This document shows positions 48,093 to 58,218 of a DNA stretch of 64,000 nt, in pieces. The position numbers and the translations under genes were made by a program. Within the stretch, counting starts at the first letter, position 1. Every line of letters begins with the position of its first letter. Origin of the DNA: Paludibacteraceae bacterium (lineage in GTDB: Bacteria; Bacteroidota; Bacteroidia; Bacteroidales; Paludibacteraceae); the NCBI GenBank assembly GCA_017632345.1, contig JAGBRL010000031.1:1-64000 (forward strand). The letters are read 5' to 3'. The notes below the pieces were generated by a model that saw nothing but the letters and a program-made list of their open reading frames with translations, made no database searches and was not told the DNA's origin.

Positions 48093-49010
48093 TTATTTAG
48101 ATTCAGACTTATCCTTTTTTCCCCACAAAGAGAATTGCACATAACGCTTAGGATTAGCCTTCAAATCGATAAGCAGTTCGTTCGCGCTGCCTGCCGTATT
48201 CGCCAAGTTGTTATACAAAGTCTTGTCGTTCAGCAACATTCCGACAGTACCTTCACCTCTGTTAACCTTGTCTGTTATAGTCTGAAGATTAGCGAGCGTA
48301 TTGTCAACCCTTTTCATAGTAGCTTGAAAATCCACATGACTCAAATTCGCGCTGACTTTTGAAAAGTCTGTCGTTATCGTATTAACGTTTTTCATTATGA
48401 CAGGCACGTCGTTCTTCATCATGCCGTTAAGCGAGATCGAAGCAGACTCTAAGTTGGCAGTCAGACGCTGAATATTACCGAGCGACTTCTGAATAGCCTG
48501 GTCTCCGGCAATCACCTTCAACGAAACCAGCAGCGAGTCAAGCTGAGGAACGATGCTCTGAACGCGCGGCATAATCTCTGCGGTCACGGTTGCCATAATT
48601 CCGTCGTCAATAAAAGAAGGTATTGTGTCACCTTTCTTGTAGAACACTCCGTTCATTTCAGCATTGAGGGTCAAAGAGACATTCGCTCCGCCCAGCAACT
48701 CAGAAGTAAGAACCGCCCGCGAATTAACAGGAATCCTCAGGTCGTCATCCACCTGCAACACAACAACAATACCGTCCTTCGGGTCATCATAATTGTATAT
48801 GATATCCTTTATCAGACCGATTTTGTACCCTTTTATTGTGATAGGGCTAGAGACCGACAGTCCGTTAACGCGGTCAAACTTCACATAATAATAGTTCGTT
48901 GGGTTAAAGATATTTATACCTTTAAGATAATTAACCCCGAAATAGAGAACAGCGACCGTCGCAATGACAAGAGCTCCGATCCATAATTCCCGACTAAATT
49001 TAAATTTCAT
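48093..49010 (-). CDS. MlaD/MCE-domain protein
   Basis: 305-residue periplasmic lipid-binding component of an Mla-type transport system, anchored by one N-terminal helix (LWIGALVIATVAVLYFGV). The MCE domain follows (YYYVKFDRVNGLSVSSPITIKGYKIG, GGANVSLTL). The rest is helical with spaced SxxLxN-type heptads (LANLQTITDKVNRGEGTVGMLLND). Neighbouring permease and ATPase genes are absent here. It lies 19 bp after the amidase gene on the same strand, a common Bacteroidales arrangement. Confidence 0.92.
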   Translation of the reverse strand: MKFKFSRELWIGALVIATVAVLYFGVNYLKGINIFNPTNYYYVKFDRVNGLSVSSPITIKGYKIGLIKDIIYNYDDPKDGIVVVLQVDDDLRIPVNSRAVLTSELLGGANVSLTLNAEMNGVFYKKGDTIPSFIDDGIMATVTAEIMPRVQSIVPQLDSLLVSLKVIAGDQAIQKSLGNIQRLTANLESASISLNGMMKNDVPVIMKNVNTITTDFSKVSANLSHVDFQATMKRVDNTLANLQTITDKVNRGEGTVGMLLNDKTLYNNLANTAGSANELLIDLKANPKRYVQFSLWGKKDKSESK

Positions 49011-49029
49011 ATTTTTTTATTTAACATTA

Positions 49030-50271
49030 TCATTTCAAATACGGCAACGCCTCCGGAATCGGAAGTTTCACACCGTTCTTAAACACGACGATGAAAGCGT
49101 CCTTGAACGACACCTGAATCTTCTTGCGCAAAGCTGCCGCTCCGTCAAAAGTCTTCTCTTCGCCGTACATATATTTATAGATGCCGTTCTCCGCCACTTC
49201 AAAAGCAGGCACGCACATCTTAAACTCTCTGCTATTCAAGTCCTTTCGTTTGCTTGAGCTGCAAAACTGCACACGGTAAACAATACCATCCTCAACCTTC
49301 ACGCCAGGCCCTTCGGCCTTCTTCTCCTTCTCCTCTTTCTTCACCTTCTCATCTACCGTTTTCGCCACAGTATCCTTGCGCGCCGCCTCTTCAGCCTTCT
49401 TCTTTGCCTCCGCATCCGCCTTTTCCTGCTTAGCCTTCGCCTCCTCTGCTTTTCTCTTCGCCTCTTCCGCTTTCGCCTCTTTGCTCACGCGCCCGTTCTT
49501 CTTGTCATAATCCGCCTTATACTTAACAAAAGCGTCAAATATAGACTCTGCAAGTTCTTTCTGAGACTTCGTCTTGCTAAGATAACGTTCCTCGTCTGCG
49601 TTTGACAGATAGCCAAGCTCCACCAGAATTCCAGGCGACGAAATTTGCTTCAGCACAAGGAACCCGGCCTGCTTAACGCCTCTGTCTGTTCTCTTATTCT
49701 TCTTAAACTGATTCTGAACCGCGCTCGCCAACGACAAGCTCTGCTTAGAGTATGCGAACTGCATATAGTCGAACATTATATAAGATTCGGAGGAGTTCGG
49801 GTCGAATCCCTCGTACGTCTTTTCATAATCATCTTCGAGCAAGATTACGGCATTTTCTCGCATTGCGACCTCCATGCTCGACGAGGATGAACCCAGCACA
49901 TAAGTTTCTGTGCCGTAAGCCGTCCTGTTTACCGCCGCATTAGCATGTATCGAGATGAAGAGGTCCGCCTTCGCCTTATTCGCTATCTTGGGGCGCTCGT
50001 CGAGAGGCACAAATACGTCCGTCTTTCTTGTGTACACGACACGGGCATCAGTGTTCTCTTTTATAAGTTTTCCCAGTTCAAGCGCAACAGAGAGATTTAT
50101 CTTCTTCTCCATAACCTTGAGCTTCGACCCTATCGCTCCGGCATCTTTCCCTCCGTGACCTGCATCTATGACGACAGTGAACGGTTTGCCGTCAGCCGCA
50201 AAAACTTCAGCCGAACAGAACCCGAACACCACGGAAAAAACGCATAAGACCGATAGCAGCAATGTCCTCAT
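49030..50271 (-). CDS. N-acetylmuramoyl-L-alanine amidase
   Basis: Secreted zinc amidase that cuts peptide stems from peptidoglycan. After a signal peptide (LLLSVLCVFSVVFGFCSAEVFA) the Amidase_3 domain shows the zinc and catalytic residues in VVIDAGHGGKDAGA, KVMEKKINL, DLFISIHANA and GILVELGYLSN. A lysine, glutamate and alanine-rich coiled linker follows (about residues 255-325), then a SPOR-like domain (YRVQFCSSSKRKD, KYMYGEEKTFDGAAALRKKI). 413 residues. Operonic with the downstream MCE gene. Confidence 0.95.
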   Translation of the reverse strand: MRTLLLSVLCVFSVVFGFCSAEVFAADGKPFTVVIDAGHGGKDAGAIGSKLKVMEKKINLSVALELGKLIKENTDARVVYTRKTDVFVPLDERPKIANKAKADLFISIHANAAVNRTAYGTETYVLGSSSSSMEVAMRENAVILLEDDYEKTYEGFDPNSSESYIMFDYMQFAYSKQSLSLASAVQNQFKKNKRTDRGVKQAGFLVLKQISSPGILVELGYLSNADEERYLSKTKSQKELAESIFDAFVKYKADYDKKNGRVSKEAKAEEAKRKAEEAKAKQEKADAEAKKKAEEAARKDTVAKTVDEKVKKEEKEKKAEGPGVKVEDGIVYRVQFCSSSKRKDLNSREFKMCVPAFEVAENGIYKYMYGEEKTFDGAAALRKKIQVSFKDAFIVVFKNGVKLPIPEALPYLK

Positions 50272-50780
50272 CTTAAAGTTGTAAAGTCACTCAACCACTC
50301 TCAGCTAAATCTTTGCGAACACGTCAAAACCTCCCTTGTCCGGAATATTTTCAGAACAAACCAAAAGTTATTTTACCGAAACAATCCGCTACAAAAAGAC
50401 TCCGATTGAGACGCCTCACAACGACCGCTTTCTGATTTTACCGCACAAATATATAAAATCACGCTTAAATACAGCCACAAAAAACACTTGTTTTTTTCCT
50501 TTTTTTAAATAGAGCGGAAAAACAATCGGAAGCAAACGGCGCTTTCCTCTAAAAAAACAGCACGTCAAACCAAAAGCACTTCTGACAAGATAAGCAAAGC
50601 TCAAAAAATGACGGCGCTTTCAAATTCGACTATTTGTCGCAAAAAAAGTTCCTTTCGCACAGTTTCCGACCTCTAATTCAAATTTATTTACAAAAAATAT
50701 ATCGCTTCTCACTGTTTCAGATTGATTTTTTCTTTAGAAATTCATAACTTCGCACAATTAAATTTTGGAATAAAAATATA
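50272..50780. other. Divergent intergenic region between amidase and lptD
   Basis: About 510 AT-rich bases. TATATTTG on the minus strand (50453-50446) may serve the amidase, and ATTG, 20 bases, TAACTTCG (50721-50752) may serve lptD. A 62-codon frame on the minus strand looks like chance, being basic and full of low-complexity stretches. Nothing else recognised. Confidence 0.5.
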
Positions 50781-53546
50781 ATGTCTATATATCTGAAGAA
50801 AAAGCAGGTTTTCAGAACGTTTTTTTTACTGACCTGCCTCGCTTATTTTTCCGTCTTTAGCGCAAACTCGCAAGACGAGCAACTAGATGCAAAAGTGACA
50901 ACTGCGGCGGACTCAACTGCGGCGGACTCGTCAGGCTCTGCCAACGTTGTCGTACATAAAGACTCCGTACATCTTCTGCAGCCTAAGCGCTCAAAGGACG
51001 CGCTTGATGCGCCTGTGCACTACTCGGCTCAGGACTCTATCGTTTTTTACGGCGACGGCCGCGCCTTTCTGTATGGCAAAGCGACTGTGAAGTACGAAAA
51101 GATGGAACTGGCGTCTGACAACATAAAGCTGAACATGGACAGCAGCATTGTGCAGGCAAGGGGCGGAAAGGACAGCACCGGAGCCGACATGGACCTGCCG
51201 GTGTTCACTGAAGGACAGGACTCTTACGAGTCTAAGTGCATCGACTACAACTTCAAGTCTAAAAAGGGACTTATTCGCGGAGTTGTGACCCAGCAAGGCG
51301 ACGGCTACATCACCAGCGACAAGGCAAAGAAGCTCGACGACGACGTGTTCCTTATGAAGGACGGAAAATACACGACCTGCAGCGAGCATGACCATCCGCA
51401 CTTCTACATAAACATGACGAAGGCTAAAGTGAAGCCAAAGGAGTTTGTGGTTGCAGGGCCTGCCTACCTCGTGATTCTGGATGTGCCTATTCCGCTGATG
51501 CTTCCTTTCGGATATTTCCCGTTCACAGACAAATACTCGTCCGGCTTGCTTATGCCAAGCTACGGAGAGGAGTCTTCTCGTGGCTTCTATTTAAAGGACG
51601 GAGGTTACTACTTCGCGCTCAGCGACTATTTTGACCTTGCTGTGCGCGGCGACATATACACCAAAGGTTCTTGGGGCATTAACGGAACTTCAAGATATAA
51701 AAAGAGATACAAATACAACGGCAACTTTTACATAAGCTATCAAAAAACTGTTGACGGAGAAAAGACGCTGAAGGAATATACAGAAAGCGGCGACTTGAAA
51801 ATCACGTGGAGACACACTCAGGACCCAAAAGCGAACCCATTCAGCACTCTTTCGGCTTCGGTAAATTTCTCCACCTCCTCTTATAATAAGAATAATCTGG
51901 ATTCTTATTACAAGCCGAGCTTGTATGGCGAAAACAACAAATCGTCAAGTATAAACTACAGTTACAAGTTTCCGGAGTCTCCGTTCTCACTGTCAACAAA
52001 CATGACGGTCAACCAGCGTCAGAGCGACTCTACATTGTCGGTTTCGTTTCCTAACGTGTACCTTACCATGTCTCGCGTGTACCCTTTCAAGAAGAAGGTG
52101 CGTGTGGGCAAAGAGAAATGGTTTGAAAAGATACATTTGAACTATAAGGTTGACTTCAACAATAACATAACGACAAAGCAGGACAAGCCGCTCGGCTCTT
52201 CTGAGATGAAGGATTTCAAGAAATGGAACAACGGGTTCAGACATCAGTTGAGCACTGGCGCGTCTTATAATTTGTTCAAATATTTGATTGTGTCTCCGGG
52301 CGCGTCTTACAACGAAAAGTGGTATTTCAAAAGAGTAGGTCAGGAATGGGACGAGAAGAACCAGGCTATCCGCCGAGACACCACAACCGGATTCTACCGT
52401 CTGAACGACTTCAACGCGAAGATTGACTTCAGCACTCAGCTCTACGGATTCTTCAAGCCTCTTATCGGCAAGAAAATCAGTATGATACGCCACGTATTCC
52501 AGCCTACAGTAGGTTTCTCATGGTCGCCAGAAATAGACAGGTTCGAACCATCTTTCGGTTCTACCAAAAATATGTATTATTCATATTACAATCGCCCTAA
52601 CCCGGCAGAGCCTGATCTTTACAATCCTGTAAAGTACAGTTATTACCAAGGAGCTGTGTTTGGAGCGCCATCTTCCGGCGGTCGCGGTTACCTGAACTTC
52701 GGAATGACAAACAATCTTGAAATGAAGGTAAATTCCACAAAGGACTCTACCGGATACAAAAAGATTTCGCTTATAGACAATTTGTCGGCGAACGCAAGCT
52801 ATAATATGTTTGCAGACTCACTCAACTGGTCTGACATAAGCACAAGTGTGCGTTTCAAAGTTACAAAAAACGTGAATTTGACAGTCACAGCAAACTTCAC
52901 GCCTTACACGTACAGGCTTAACGAATACAACGTGCCAACTAAGTCCAATTTAACAGAATGGCAAAAGAACGGAAGAATTGCAAGGCTGACAAGCGCGCAG
53001 ACCTCTTTCGGCTATTCGTTTAACAACGACACGTTCAAGAAGAAGAACAAAAAAGACAATAGCAGCACGCACGCAGAGGAGAAAAGCCAGTACGAGCAGG
53101 AGCTGGAAGACGAGATGTACACTCCTAAGAAAGAGACTAAGAATAGCGACAGCGAAGGTGTTGACGAGCAGGGATACCAGAAGTTCAGCTTGCCTTGGAA
53201 CTTCCGCTTTGACTATTCTATAGCTTACTCTGATTACGAATTCGACAAAAGACGCCTTAAGTTCAAGAAGCGCGTATCTCAGGCGTTGAACTTTTCAGGG
53301 TCTATAACATTTACAAAGAACTGGAACTTCAACTTCAGCTCCGGTTATGACTTTGACAACAGAAAGATTGCATACTCGTCTTGCGGCATATCTCGTAATC
53401 TGCACTGCTGGTCCGCATCGCTCAATCTTGTGCCGTTCGGAGACAACAAGTCTTACAATTTCGTCATAAGCGCAAGCTCTTCGCTGCTGCAAGACCTGAA
53501 GTACGAACAGCGCAGCAACCCGAGCGACAACCCAATCTGGTATTAA
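50781..53546 (+). CDS. lptD: LPS-assembly protein LptD, Bacteroidetes type
   Basis: Outer membrane barrel that inserts lipopolysaccharide into the outer leaflet. Signal region near residues 11-30, then an OstA-like beta-jellyroll (DSIVFYGDGRAFLYGKATVKYEKMELASDNIKLNM), a conserved LptD segment (VPIPLMLPFGYFPFTDKYSSG, MPSYGEESSRGFYLKDGGYYFALSDYFDLAVRGDIYT) and a long barrel with many aromatic-ended strands up to residue 921. A low-complexity charged loop lies at about 750-800. Single gene followed by a strong terminator. Confidence 0.92.
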   Translation: MSIYLKKKQVFRTFFLLTCLAYFSVFSANSQDEQLDAKVTTAADSTAADSSGSANVVVHKDSVHLLQPKRSKDALDAPVHYSAQDSIVFYGDGRAFLYGKATVKYEKMELASDNIKLNMDSSIVQARGGKDSTGADMDLPVFTEGQDSYESKCIDYNFKSKKGLIRGVVTQQGDGYITSDKAKKLDDDVFLMKDGKYTTCSEHDHPHFYINMTKAKVKPKEFVVAGPAYLVILDVPIPLMLPFGYFPFTDKYSSGLLMPSYGEESSRGFYLKDGGYYFALSDYFDLAVRGDIYTKGSWGINGTSRYKKRYKYNGNFYISYQKTVDGEKTLKEYTESGDLKITWRHTQDPKANPFSTLSASVNFSTSSYNKNNLDSYYKPSLYGENNKSSSINYSYKFPESPFSLSTNMTVNQRQSDSTLSVSFPNVYLTMSRVYPFKKKVRVGKEKWFEKIHLNYKVDFNNNITTKQDKPLGSSEMKDFKKWNNGFRHQLSTGASYNLFKYLIVSPGASYNEKWYFKRVGQEWDEKNQAIRRDTTTGFYRLNDFNAKIDFSTQLYGFFKPLIGKKISMIRHVFQPTVGFSWSPEIDRFEPSFGSTKNMYYSYYNRPNPAEPDLYNPVKYSYYQGAVFGAPSSGGRGYLNFGMTNNLEMKVNSTKDSTGYKKISLIDNLSANASYNMFADSLNWSDISTSVRFKVTKNVNLTVTANFTPYTYRLNEYNVPTKSNLTEWQKNGRIARLTSAQTSFGYSFNNDTFKKKNKKDNSSTHAEEKSQYEQELEDEMYTPKKETKNSDSEGVDEQGYQKFSLPWNFRFDYSIAYSDYEFDKRRLKFKKRVSQALNFSGSITFTKNWNFNFSSGYDFDNRKIAYSSCGISRNLHCWSASLNLVPFGDNKSYNFVISASSSLLQDLKYEQRSNPSDNPIWY

Positions 53547-53574
53547 GACATATCATATTTTACAACGATAAGAA

Positions 53575-53615
53575 AAGCGGCTCCGAGTCAAATAAAGATT
53601 CCGAGCCGCTTTTTA
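53575..53615 (+). terminator. Terminator of lptD
   Basis: AAGCGGCTC pairs with GAGCCGCTT and the stem continues inward after one mismatch; TTTTT follows on the plus strand. Confidence 0.9.
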
Positions 53616-53651
53616 TGTTTTCGTCTTCAGCCTGACTATAAATGGCGAAAC

Positions 53652-53682
53652 AAAAAAGGCAGCCTGTAAAAACAGACTGCCT
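53652..53682 (-). terminator. Terminator of fabI
   Basis: On the minus strand AGGCAGTCTGT pairs with ACAGGCTGCCT, followed by TTTTTTG. It lies 44 bases beyond the fabI stop. Confidence 0.85.
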
Positions 53683-53725
53683 CCCTCTGAAAAAAATTAT
53701 CTATTGTTCTTATTGTGTTCTCTAA

Positions 53726-54583
53726 TCAACCATAAATAATCTTGCCGTTCTCGTCTGTATATTGGTCAAAGCTCTTCTGATACTGGTCCATTGCGCGAAG
53801 GCTCATACCCATGCTGGAGAAACCGCCGTCGTGGAACAGATTCTGCATAGTAACCTTGCGTGTCAAGTCAGAGAACATCACGATACAGTAGTCGGCGCAC
53901 TCGTCCGCTGTAGCGTTGCCAAGCGGCGACATACGTTCCGAGAAGTCCATAAGATGGTCGATTCCCTTGATTCCGGCCCCTGCAGTTGTCATTGTTGGCG
54001 ACTGAGAGATGGTGTTGATACGCACACCCTTTTCACGGCCGTATATGTAGCCAAAGCTGCGCGCTATAGACTCCAGCATAGCCTTGGCATCCGCCATGTC
54101 GTTATAACCGAACAAAGTCCTCTGCGAAGCTATGTAAGTAAGAGCCACCACAGAACCGTTCTCTGCAATTGCGTCCAACTTCTTCGCAGACTGCAACATC
54201 TTATGGAAAGAGATTGCCGAAATATCAAGCGTTGTGCTCAACATGTTATAATCCAAATCATCGTAAGTGCGCTTCTTGCGAACGTTAGGCGACATACCTA
54301 TTGAGTGAAGAACAAAGTCAATCTTGCCACCCAAAATCTCCTGAGCCTTCACAAACACATTTTCAAGGTCTTCAACCTTTGTTGCGTCAGCAGGGATAAC
54401 CTCGCAGTTCAACTTTTCGCTAAGCTGCTTAACTGTTCCCATTCTAACTGCCAAGGCCGTATTTGACAATACGATAGAAGCGCCCTCTTCCACTGCCCTC
54501 TCGGCAACTTTCCATGCAATAGACATATCGTTCAATGCTCCAAAAACAATACCTCTCTTGCCTTTCAATAAATTATTACTCAT
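53726..54583 (-). CDS. fabI: Enoyl-[acyl-carrier-protein] reductase (NADH)
   Basis: Last reduction of the fatty acid elongation cycle; target of triclosan-type inhibitors. Rossmann-like start LLKGKRGIVFGALNDMSIAW, then VLHSIGMSPN. The catalytic residues are Tyr150 and Tyr160-x6-Lys167 (TYIASQRTLFGYNDMADAK), the FabI arrangement of the short-chain reductase family. 285 residues is normal. Monocistronic, with a promoter at 54704-54734. Confidence 0.97.
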   Translation of the reverse strand: MSNNLLKGKRGIVFGALNDMSIAWKVAERAVEEGASIVLSNTALAVRMGTVKQLSEKLNCEVIPADATKVEDLENVFVKAQEILGGKIDFVLHSIGMSPNVRKKRTYDDLDYNMLSTTLDISAISFHKMLQSAKKLDAIAENGSVVALTYIASQRTLFGYNDMADAKAMLESIARSFGYIYGREKGVRINTISQSPTMTTAGAGIKGIDHLMDFSERMSPLGNATADECADYCIVMFSDLTRKVTMQNLFHDGGFSSMGMSLRAMDQYQKSFDQYTDENGKIIYG

Positions 54584-54972
54584 CTTTAGTACATTTAATT
54601 GCTCTAACTAATAATATCATAACCCTTACTCTTGTAAACACAATACAGAGCTTCTCGGTTCTGACATTTTTTGTTTTATGTTATACAGCATAAAAATTTT
54701 GCACAAAAGTAATAAATCAGTGCAACTATACAAAATATTTGAGTATTTGTTTTAATTTTTTCAGATAATTATGAAAATGTTGGCTTTACACCTCCTTTCT
54801 TTGAACAGATTTTCCATGAATTTGAAACCTCACTCCTCAAAAAAAGTTGTTTATGATTTTTTTTGTATATTTGTCGTGCTGGTAAATCTTTCTAAAACAT
54901 TGTTTCTGATGTTTCTTAAAACAAGAAGGTAAATTGGCTTATTGAAGATGTTTCACTAAATCATTTGAAATC
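54584..54972. other. Divergent promoter region, fabI and DUF3160 gene
   Basis: 389 bases. TATATTTG at 54866-54873 is a -7 box on the plus strand about 100 bases before the next gene; the fabI promoter lies on the minus strand. No other feature seen. Confidence 0.5.
54704..54734 (-). promoter_or_regulatory. Promoter of fabI
   Basis: Minus strand TTTG (54734-54731), a 19-base gap and TACTTTTG (54711-54704), a full consensus match about 120 bases before the ATG. Confidence 0.6.
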
Positions 54973-57636
54973 ATGAAATATATTTACACGCTTATACCGT
55001 TATTGCTTTTGGCAAGTTGCTGGGGTTCTGACAAATCAAACTCGGGAAGTGAACAGACAGCCGAAAGTGACTCTTGTGTTGCTGCTAAAGTTGACAACTC
55101 GACACATGACGAAGATTTTTACGCACAACAAAATCTCAATATGGAAGAGGCACGAAAACATCTTGTCACCTACGAAGACCTCATGGAGCTTCAGACAAAT
55201 GACGCAAAATATACTTATTGCGCAGATTGTGGCAATGAGTTTACTCTTGAAAAAAAGAATATTGACACTACCAAAGCGCCTTTCTCGATGGATGCGGAAA
55301 AACATCCTTTTGCGATTGATTATCAGCAGGACTTGTCTAAATTATCATACGCGGAGCTGTTGATGTTGAGGGAGTTCCCGTATGCTATGCATGGATACTG
55401 GTTCATGGAAGAGTACCTGAACAATTATTTTAGAACGAAGACTAATTGGTACACGGATGCCGCCCTTGTTTTGGTTTCAAGATTCCCCAATCCAGAGAAA
55501 GATGAAGCGTATGGATGGTTTGTGGGGTATGGAATGCATGGACATCCTTCGGACAGGTCGCAAGTGATGTTGTCTGCTCAAGAAACGGAGTTTATAGAGA
55601 AAATAGACCGCCGAATTGCTGAAATAGAAGAGGAAAGGCTTGTTGATGTGGAGGGTGTGAAGTTGCTCAACACTAATATGATTGCCAACCAGTTTTTAGT
55701 GGAGAAAAGTCATCGGGATGAATTGTTCAAACATCTGGCTCGCCAAAATTTTGCCCTCAAGCGGACAGATTGCATCCAATTGTTTAACATTTATGAAGAA
55801 AACGAATACTTATGTATGCCAAACTACATAACGACCGACTTGTTTTTGCATGCCTACTATGCCTATTTTACTTATGAGATGAAGCGTTGCGAACTATTTT
55901 ATTTCTTGCCGATGATGACAGACTTCTGCGAGTCGCTGTACAAGCAGAGCCGAAACATTGCGAAGGAACATCCGGAACTGGCTGATTTGGCAGACTGGAA
56001 CACCACCTTCTTTGCTGTGGCACTGAACCAGATGGACGGCAGAAATGTGGAGGTGCCAGACAAGTACAAAAGCATGTATGCCGCTGAATGCCAAAATATA
56101 AATAGCGCATCAGATAATCCGTCTGATTTTTTAGGGTATAGTGAGGATCCTTTCCCTTACAACAAATTTAAACCGGTAGGACACTACTCTTACAATGACA
56201 CGCTCCGACACTATTTCAAAGCCATGATGTGGCTGCAGTTTGTTCCGTTCTGTCAAAGTAGCGAGACTGATCTTAAGCGGACTATCTTTATGGCTCAGAT
56301 GTACAATCATGCCGACAAATCAACCCAAGAGAAACTGAGTTTCTTTAATGATGCGATCTCTAATTTCATGGGAGATATGGACAATGTGGGCGTGCTGGAC
56401 ATTGCAAAAATCCTCAAAAACTTAAACATTTACGATTTCGGCCAAACTTTCACGCAAAGTTCTATCAGCAAAATAAATGCGGAGATTAACAAAGTGGCGC
56501 AAGGACGAAACCGTATAAAACCGCTCATCGAGCTTACTTGTCCGGACAAAATCAACTTCATGCCTCAAAGGTATATGCCTGACAATGAGGTCTTGGGGAG
56601 CATTTTGAACACTTCTGCATTACCATCGAAACGCATGATGCCGAAAGGTCTTGATGTCTTTGCCGCTTTCGGGGTGAAAAGTGCAGAAACTATTCTGACC
56701 GACTTTTATCGTGAAAAAGAAAACTGGAACGGATTTGCCCCTAAGTTAGAGGAGAAGAAGCAACAGTTTGCCCAATACAGAGATTGGAACAAAAATCTTT
56801 ACAACAGATGGCTCGACTGCTTAGTCAAGATGCAGCAAACTAAAAAGGAGTACCCCGGCATGATGCAAACCAAGGCTTGGGAACTTAAAAATCTGAATAC
56901 TGCGCTTGCCTCCTGGACACAGCTGCAACATTTGGCCGCATTGTACAAAGAAGAACCTGCGTTCGCAGAGTATGGCGGAGGAGAACCAATCCTTCCGTCT
57001 CCTGATATTTTCGTGGGTTCTGTAGAGCCTAACGTGGAGTTTTGGAAGTTGCTGAAAAAGAATATTCAATCGTTGAATGATATTGTCGGAAAGTTTTCTG
57101 AAAAGACTAATGACAATGCCTCTTATCTGCTGTCTATGGTGGATAGTTGTCTTGTCATTTCAAACAATATACTCAATGGCATCCCTATCTCCAAGTCTCA
57201 GTTAGCATGGATTGAGGGTATTGATTATAATATGGAAGAATTTTTGCTTGACGTGACAAGATCTCCAGACTCCGAGTATAGCTACTCGAGTTGGCAAGAG
57301 ATTAAAGGACCTGATCGTTCCGTCGCTCTTACGAGTACCATTTACACCAATCCGCTCGAAGAGAAAAATCCATTCCTGCATGCCGCCACCGGAAATGCGA
57401 GCGCGATATATGTTCTCGTGGATGTGAATGGCAAGACTTTCTTAGCTCGTGGCGCAACGTACGATTATCGTGAGTTCGTTCATAGCGGACGTTTAGACGA
57501 CAGCGAATGGCAAAAGATGTTGGAGGAGGACAAGGAAAAAGGTGTTCAAAAATGGATGCAGCCTTTGTATTTGGATACTCATGTAAAAGTAGATGAGAGA
57601 GTAACAGTAAACAGATATGCCGATCCTCTCCGATAA
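54973..57636 (+). CDS. DUF3160 lipoprotein
   Basis: 887 residues, lipoprotein signal with lipobox LASC. The N-terminal 230 residues are unique to it; from residue 235 the DUF3160 region begins (NQFLVEKSHRDELFKHLARQNFALKRTDCIQLFNIYEENEY, NYITTDLFLHAYYAYFTYEMK), then PFCQSSETDLKRTIFMAQMY and the C-terminal part with AYDYREF-like elements (GATYDYREFVHSGRLDDSEWQ). Its function is unknown; family members are secreted. The next gene overlaps its 3' end by 20 bp. Confidence 0.85.
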   Translation: MKYIYTLIPLLLLASCWGSDKSNSGSEQTAESDSCVAAKVDNSTHDEDFYAQQNLNMEEARKHLVTYEDLMELQTNDAKYTYCADCGNEFTLEKKNIDTTKAPFSMDAEKHPFAIDYQQDLSKLSYAELLMLREFPYAMHGYWFMEEYLNNYFRTKTNWYTDAALVLVSRFPNPEKDEAYGWFVGYGMHGHPSDRSQVMLSAQETEFIEKIDRRIAEIEEERLVDVEGVKLLNTNMIANQFLVEKSHRDELFKHLARQNFALKRTDCIQLFNIYEENEYLCMPNYITTDLFLHAYYAYFTYEMKRCELFYFLPMMTDFCESLYKQSRNIAKEHPELADLADWNTTFFAVALNQMDGRNVEVPDKYKSMYAAECQNINSASDNPSDFLGYSEDPFPYNKFKPVGHYSYNDTLRHYFKAMMWLQFVPFCQSSETDLKRTIFMAQMYNHADKSTQEKLSFFNDAISNFMGDMDNVGVLDIAKILKNLNIYDFGQTFTQSSISKINAEINKVAQGRNRIKPLIELTCPDKINFMPQRYMPDNEVLGSILNTSALPSKRMMPKGLDVFAAFGVKSAETILTDFYREKENWNGFAPKLEEKKQQFAQYRDWNKNLYNRWLDCLVKMQQTKKEYPGMMQTKAWELKNLNTALASWTQLQHLAALYKEEPAFAEYGGGEPILPSPDIFVGSVEPNVEFWKLLKKNIQSLNDIVGKFSEKTNDNASYLLSMVDSCLVISNNILNGIPISKSQLAWIEGIDYNMEEFLLDVTRSPDSEYSYSSWQEIKGPDRSVALTSTIYTNPLEEKNPFLHAATGNASAIYVLVDVNGKTFLARGATYDYREFVHSGRLDDSEWQKMLEEDKEKGVQKWMQPLYLDTHVKVDERVTVNRYADPLR

Positions 57637-58126
57637 CAGACTGATTCTTGCAGTTTTGCTGTTTCTTTTCGGCTGCTCAACAGAAAAGCCGGAGAGTTTT
57701 GAGTTCAATGGCGGAACGATAGGTTTAAAACGTGTGAACGACTCGCTTTCTTACATTTTTCACACAAAAAACGATGAGGTGATTTCCTACTGGAAATTGC
57801 CTTATCCTGTTTATCGTTTCGACTACGGAGACTTGAACGGCGACTCTGTTCCGGAGCTTGCCGTCGGTGTCACCAAACCTACGCTGAGTTCTCCTGTAAT
57901 GGCAAACCGGCTCTTCCTTTTCAAGCTTTATGACAAGGAACTGATAAAGCCGCTTTGGTTCGGTTCGCGCGTGACTTACAAACTGATTGACTTCAAGGTG
58001 CGTCAAGACACCTTTCCTGCTACAATCGTGACCGAGGAACTCTCTCCTCAGGGCAAAATCTTTGAAGCCGAATACAAAACCCACAAAGGCTTTGGAATTG
58101 AGCGACTTCGGCTGGAGGAGAGGTGA
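57617..58126 (+). CDS. Lipoprotein with FG-GAP-like motif, unknown
   Basis: 169 residues, lipoprotein signal with lipobox LFGC (CSTEKPES). The sequence FDYGDLNGDSVPELAVGVTKP is a calcium-loop pattern found in FG-GAP/VCBS-type repeats, suggesting a single beta-propeller blade or similar. It overlaps the DUF3160 gene by 20 bp, so the two are coupled and may form a pair. The 75-base 3' end (58053-58127) recurs 1.5 kb further on at 59615-59689 with only silent differences, on the far side of an ATPase cassette. Confidence 0.75.
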   Translation: MPILSDNRLILAVLLFLFGCSTEKPESFEFNGGTIGLKRVNDSLSYIFHTKNDEVISYWKLPYPVYRFDYGDLNGDSVPELAVGVTKPTLSSPVMANRLFLFKLYDKELIKPLWFGSRVTYKLIDFKVRQDTFPATIVTEELSPQGKIFEAEYKTHKGFGIERLRLEER

Positions 58127-58127
58127 A
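58053..58127 (+). repeat. Left copy of the duplicated gene 3' end
   Basis: The last 25 codons and stop of the 57617-58126 gene. Repeated at 59615-59689 with 5 of 75 bases different. All five differences are third positions and silent (cac/cat, gga/ggg, gag/gaa, cgg/cga, ctg/ctt). It may mark the left boundary of an inserted cassette. Confidence 0.85.
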
Positions 58128-58179
58128 GTCGCAGCACTTTAATTATTTGTTAGGTAAAGTAGATGTTGCTCGAGATTAG

Positions 58180-58218
58180 GATGTTTTAAAAAATTTATGT
58201 GTGTACAGCATAGTTTAA
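58180..58218 (+). pseudogene. Remnant of a second ATPase gene 3' end
   Basis: Thirteen codons reading DVLKNLCVYSIV-stop align with the end of the intact ATPase (DFFKKLWANSII-stop), 30 of 39 bases identical, and both run into the 112-bp repeat at the same point. This suggests that a second ATPase copy once lay here and was mostly deleted. Confidence 0.55.

Noticed and set aside
50416-50604. 62-codon gene on the minus strand between the amidase and lptD
   Set aside because: Low-complexity basic sequence in an AT-rich spacer, with no start signal or recognised family.
57617-57636. Frameshifted continuation of the DUF3160 gene
   Set aside because: The second frame starts with its own ATG and a complete lipoprotein signal, so it is a separate overlapping gene.
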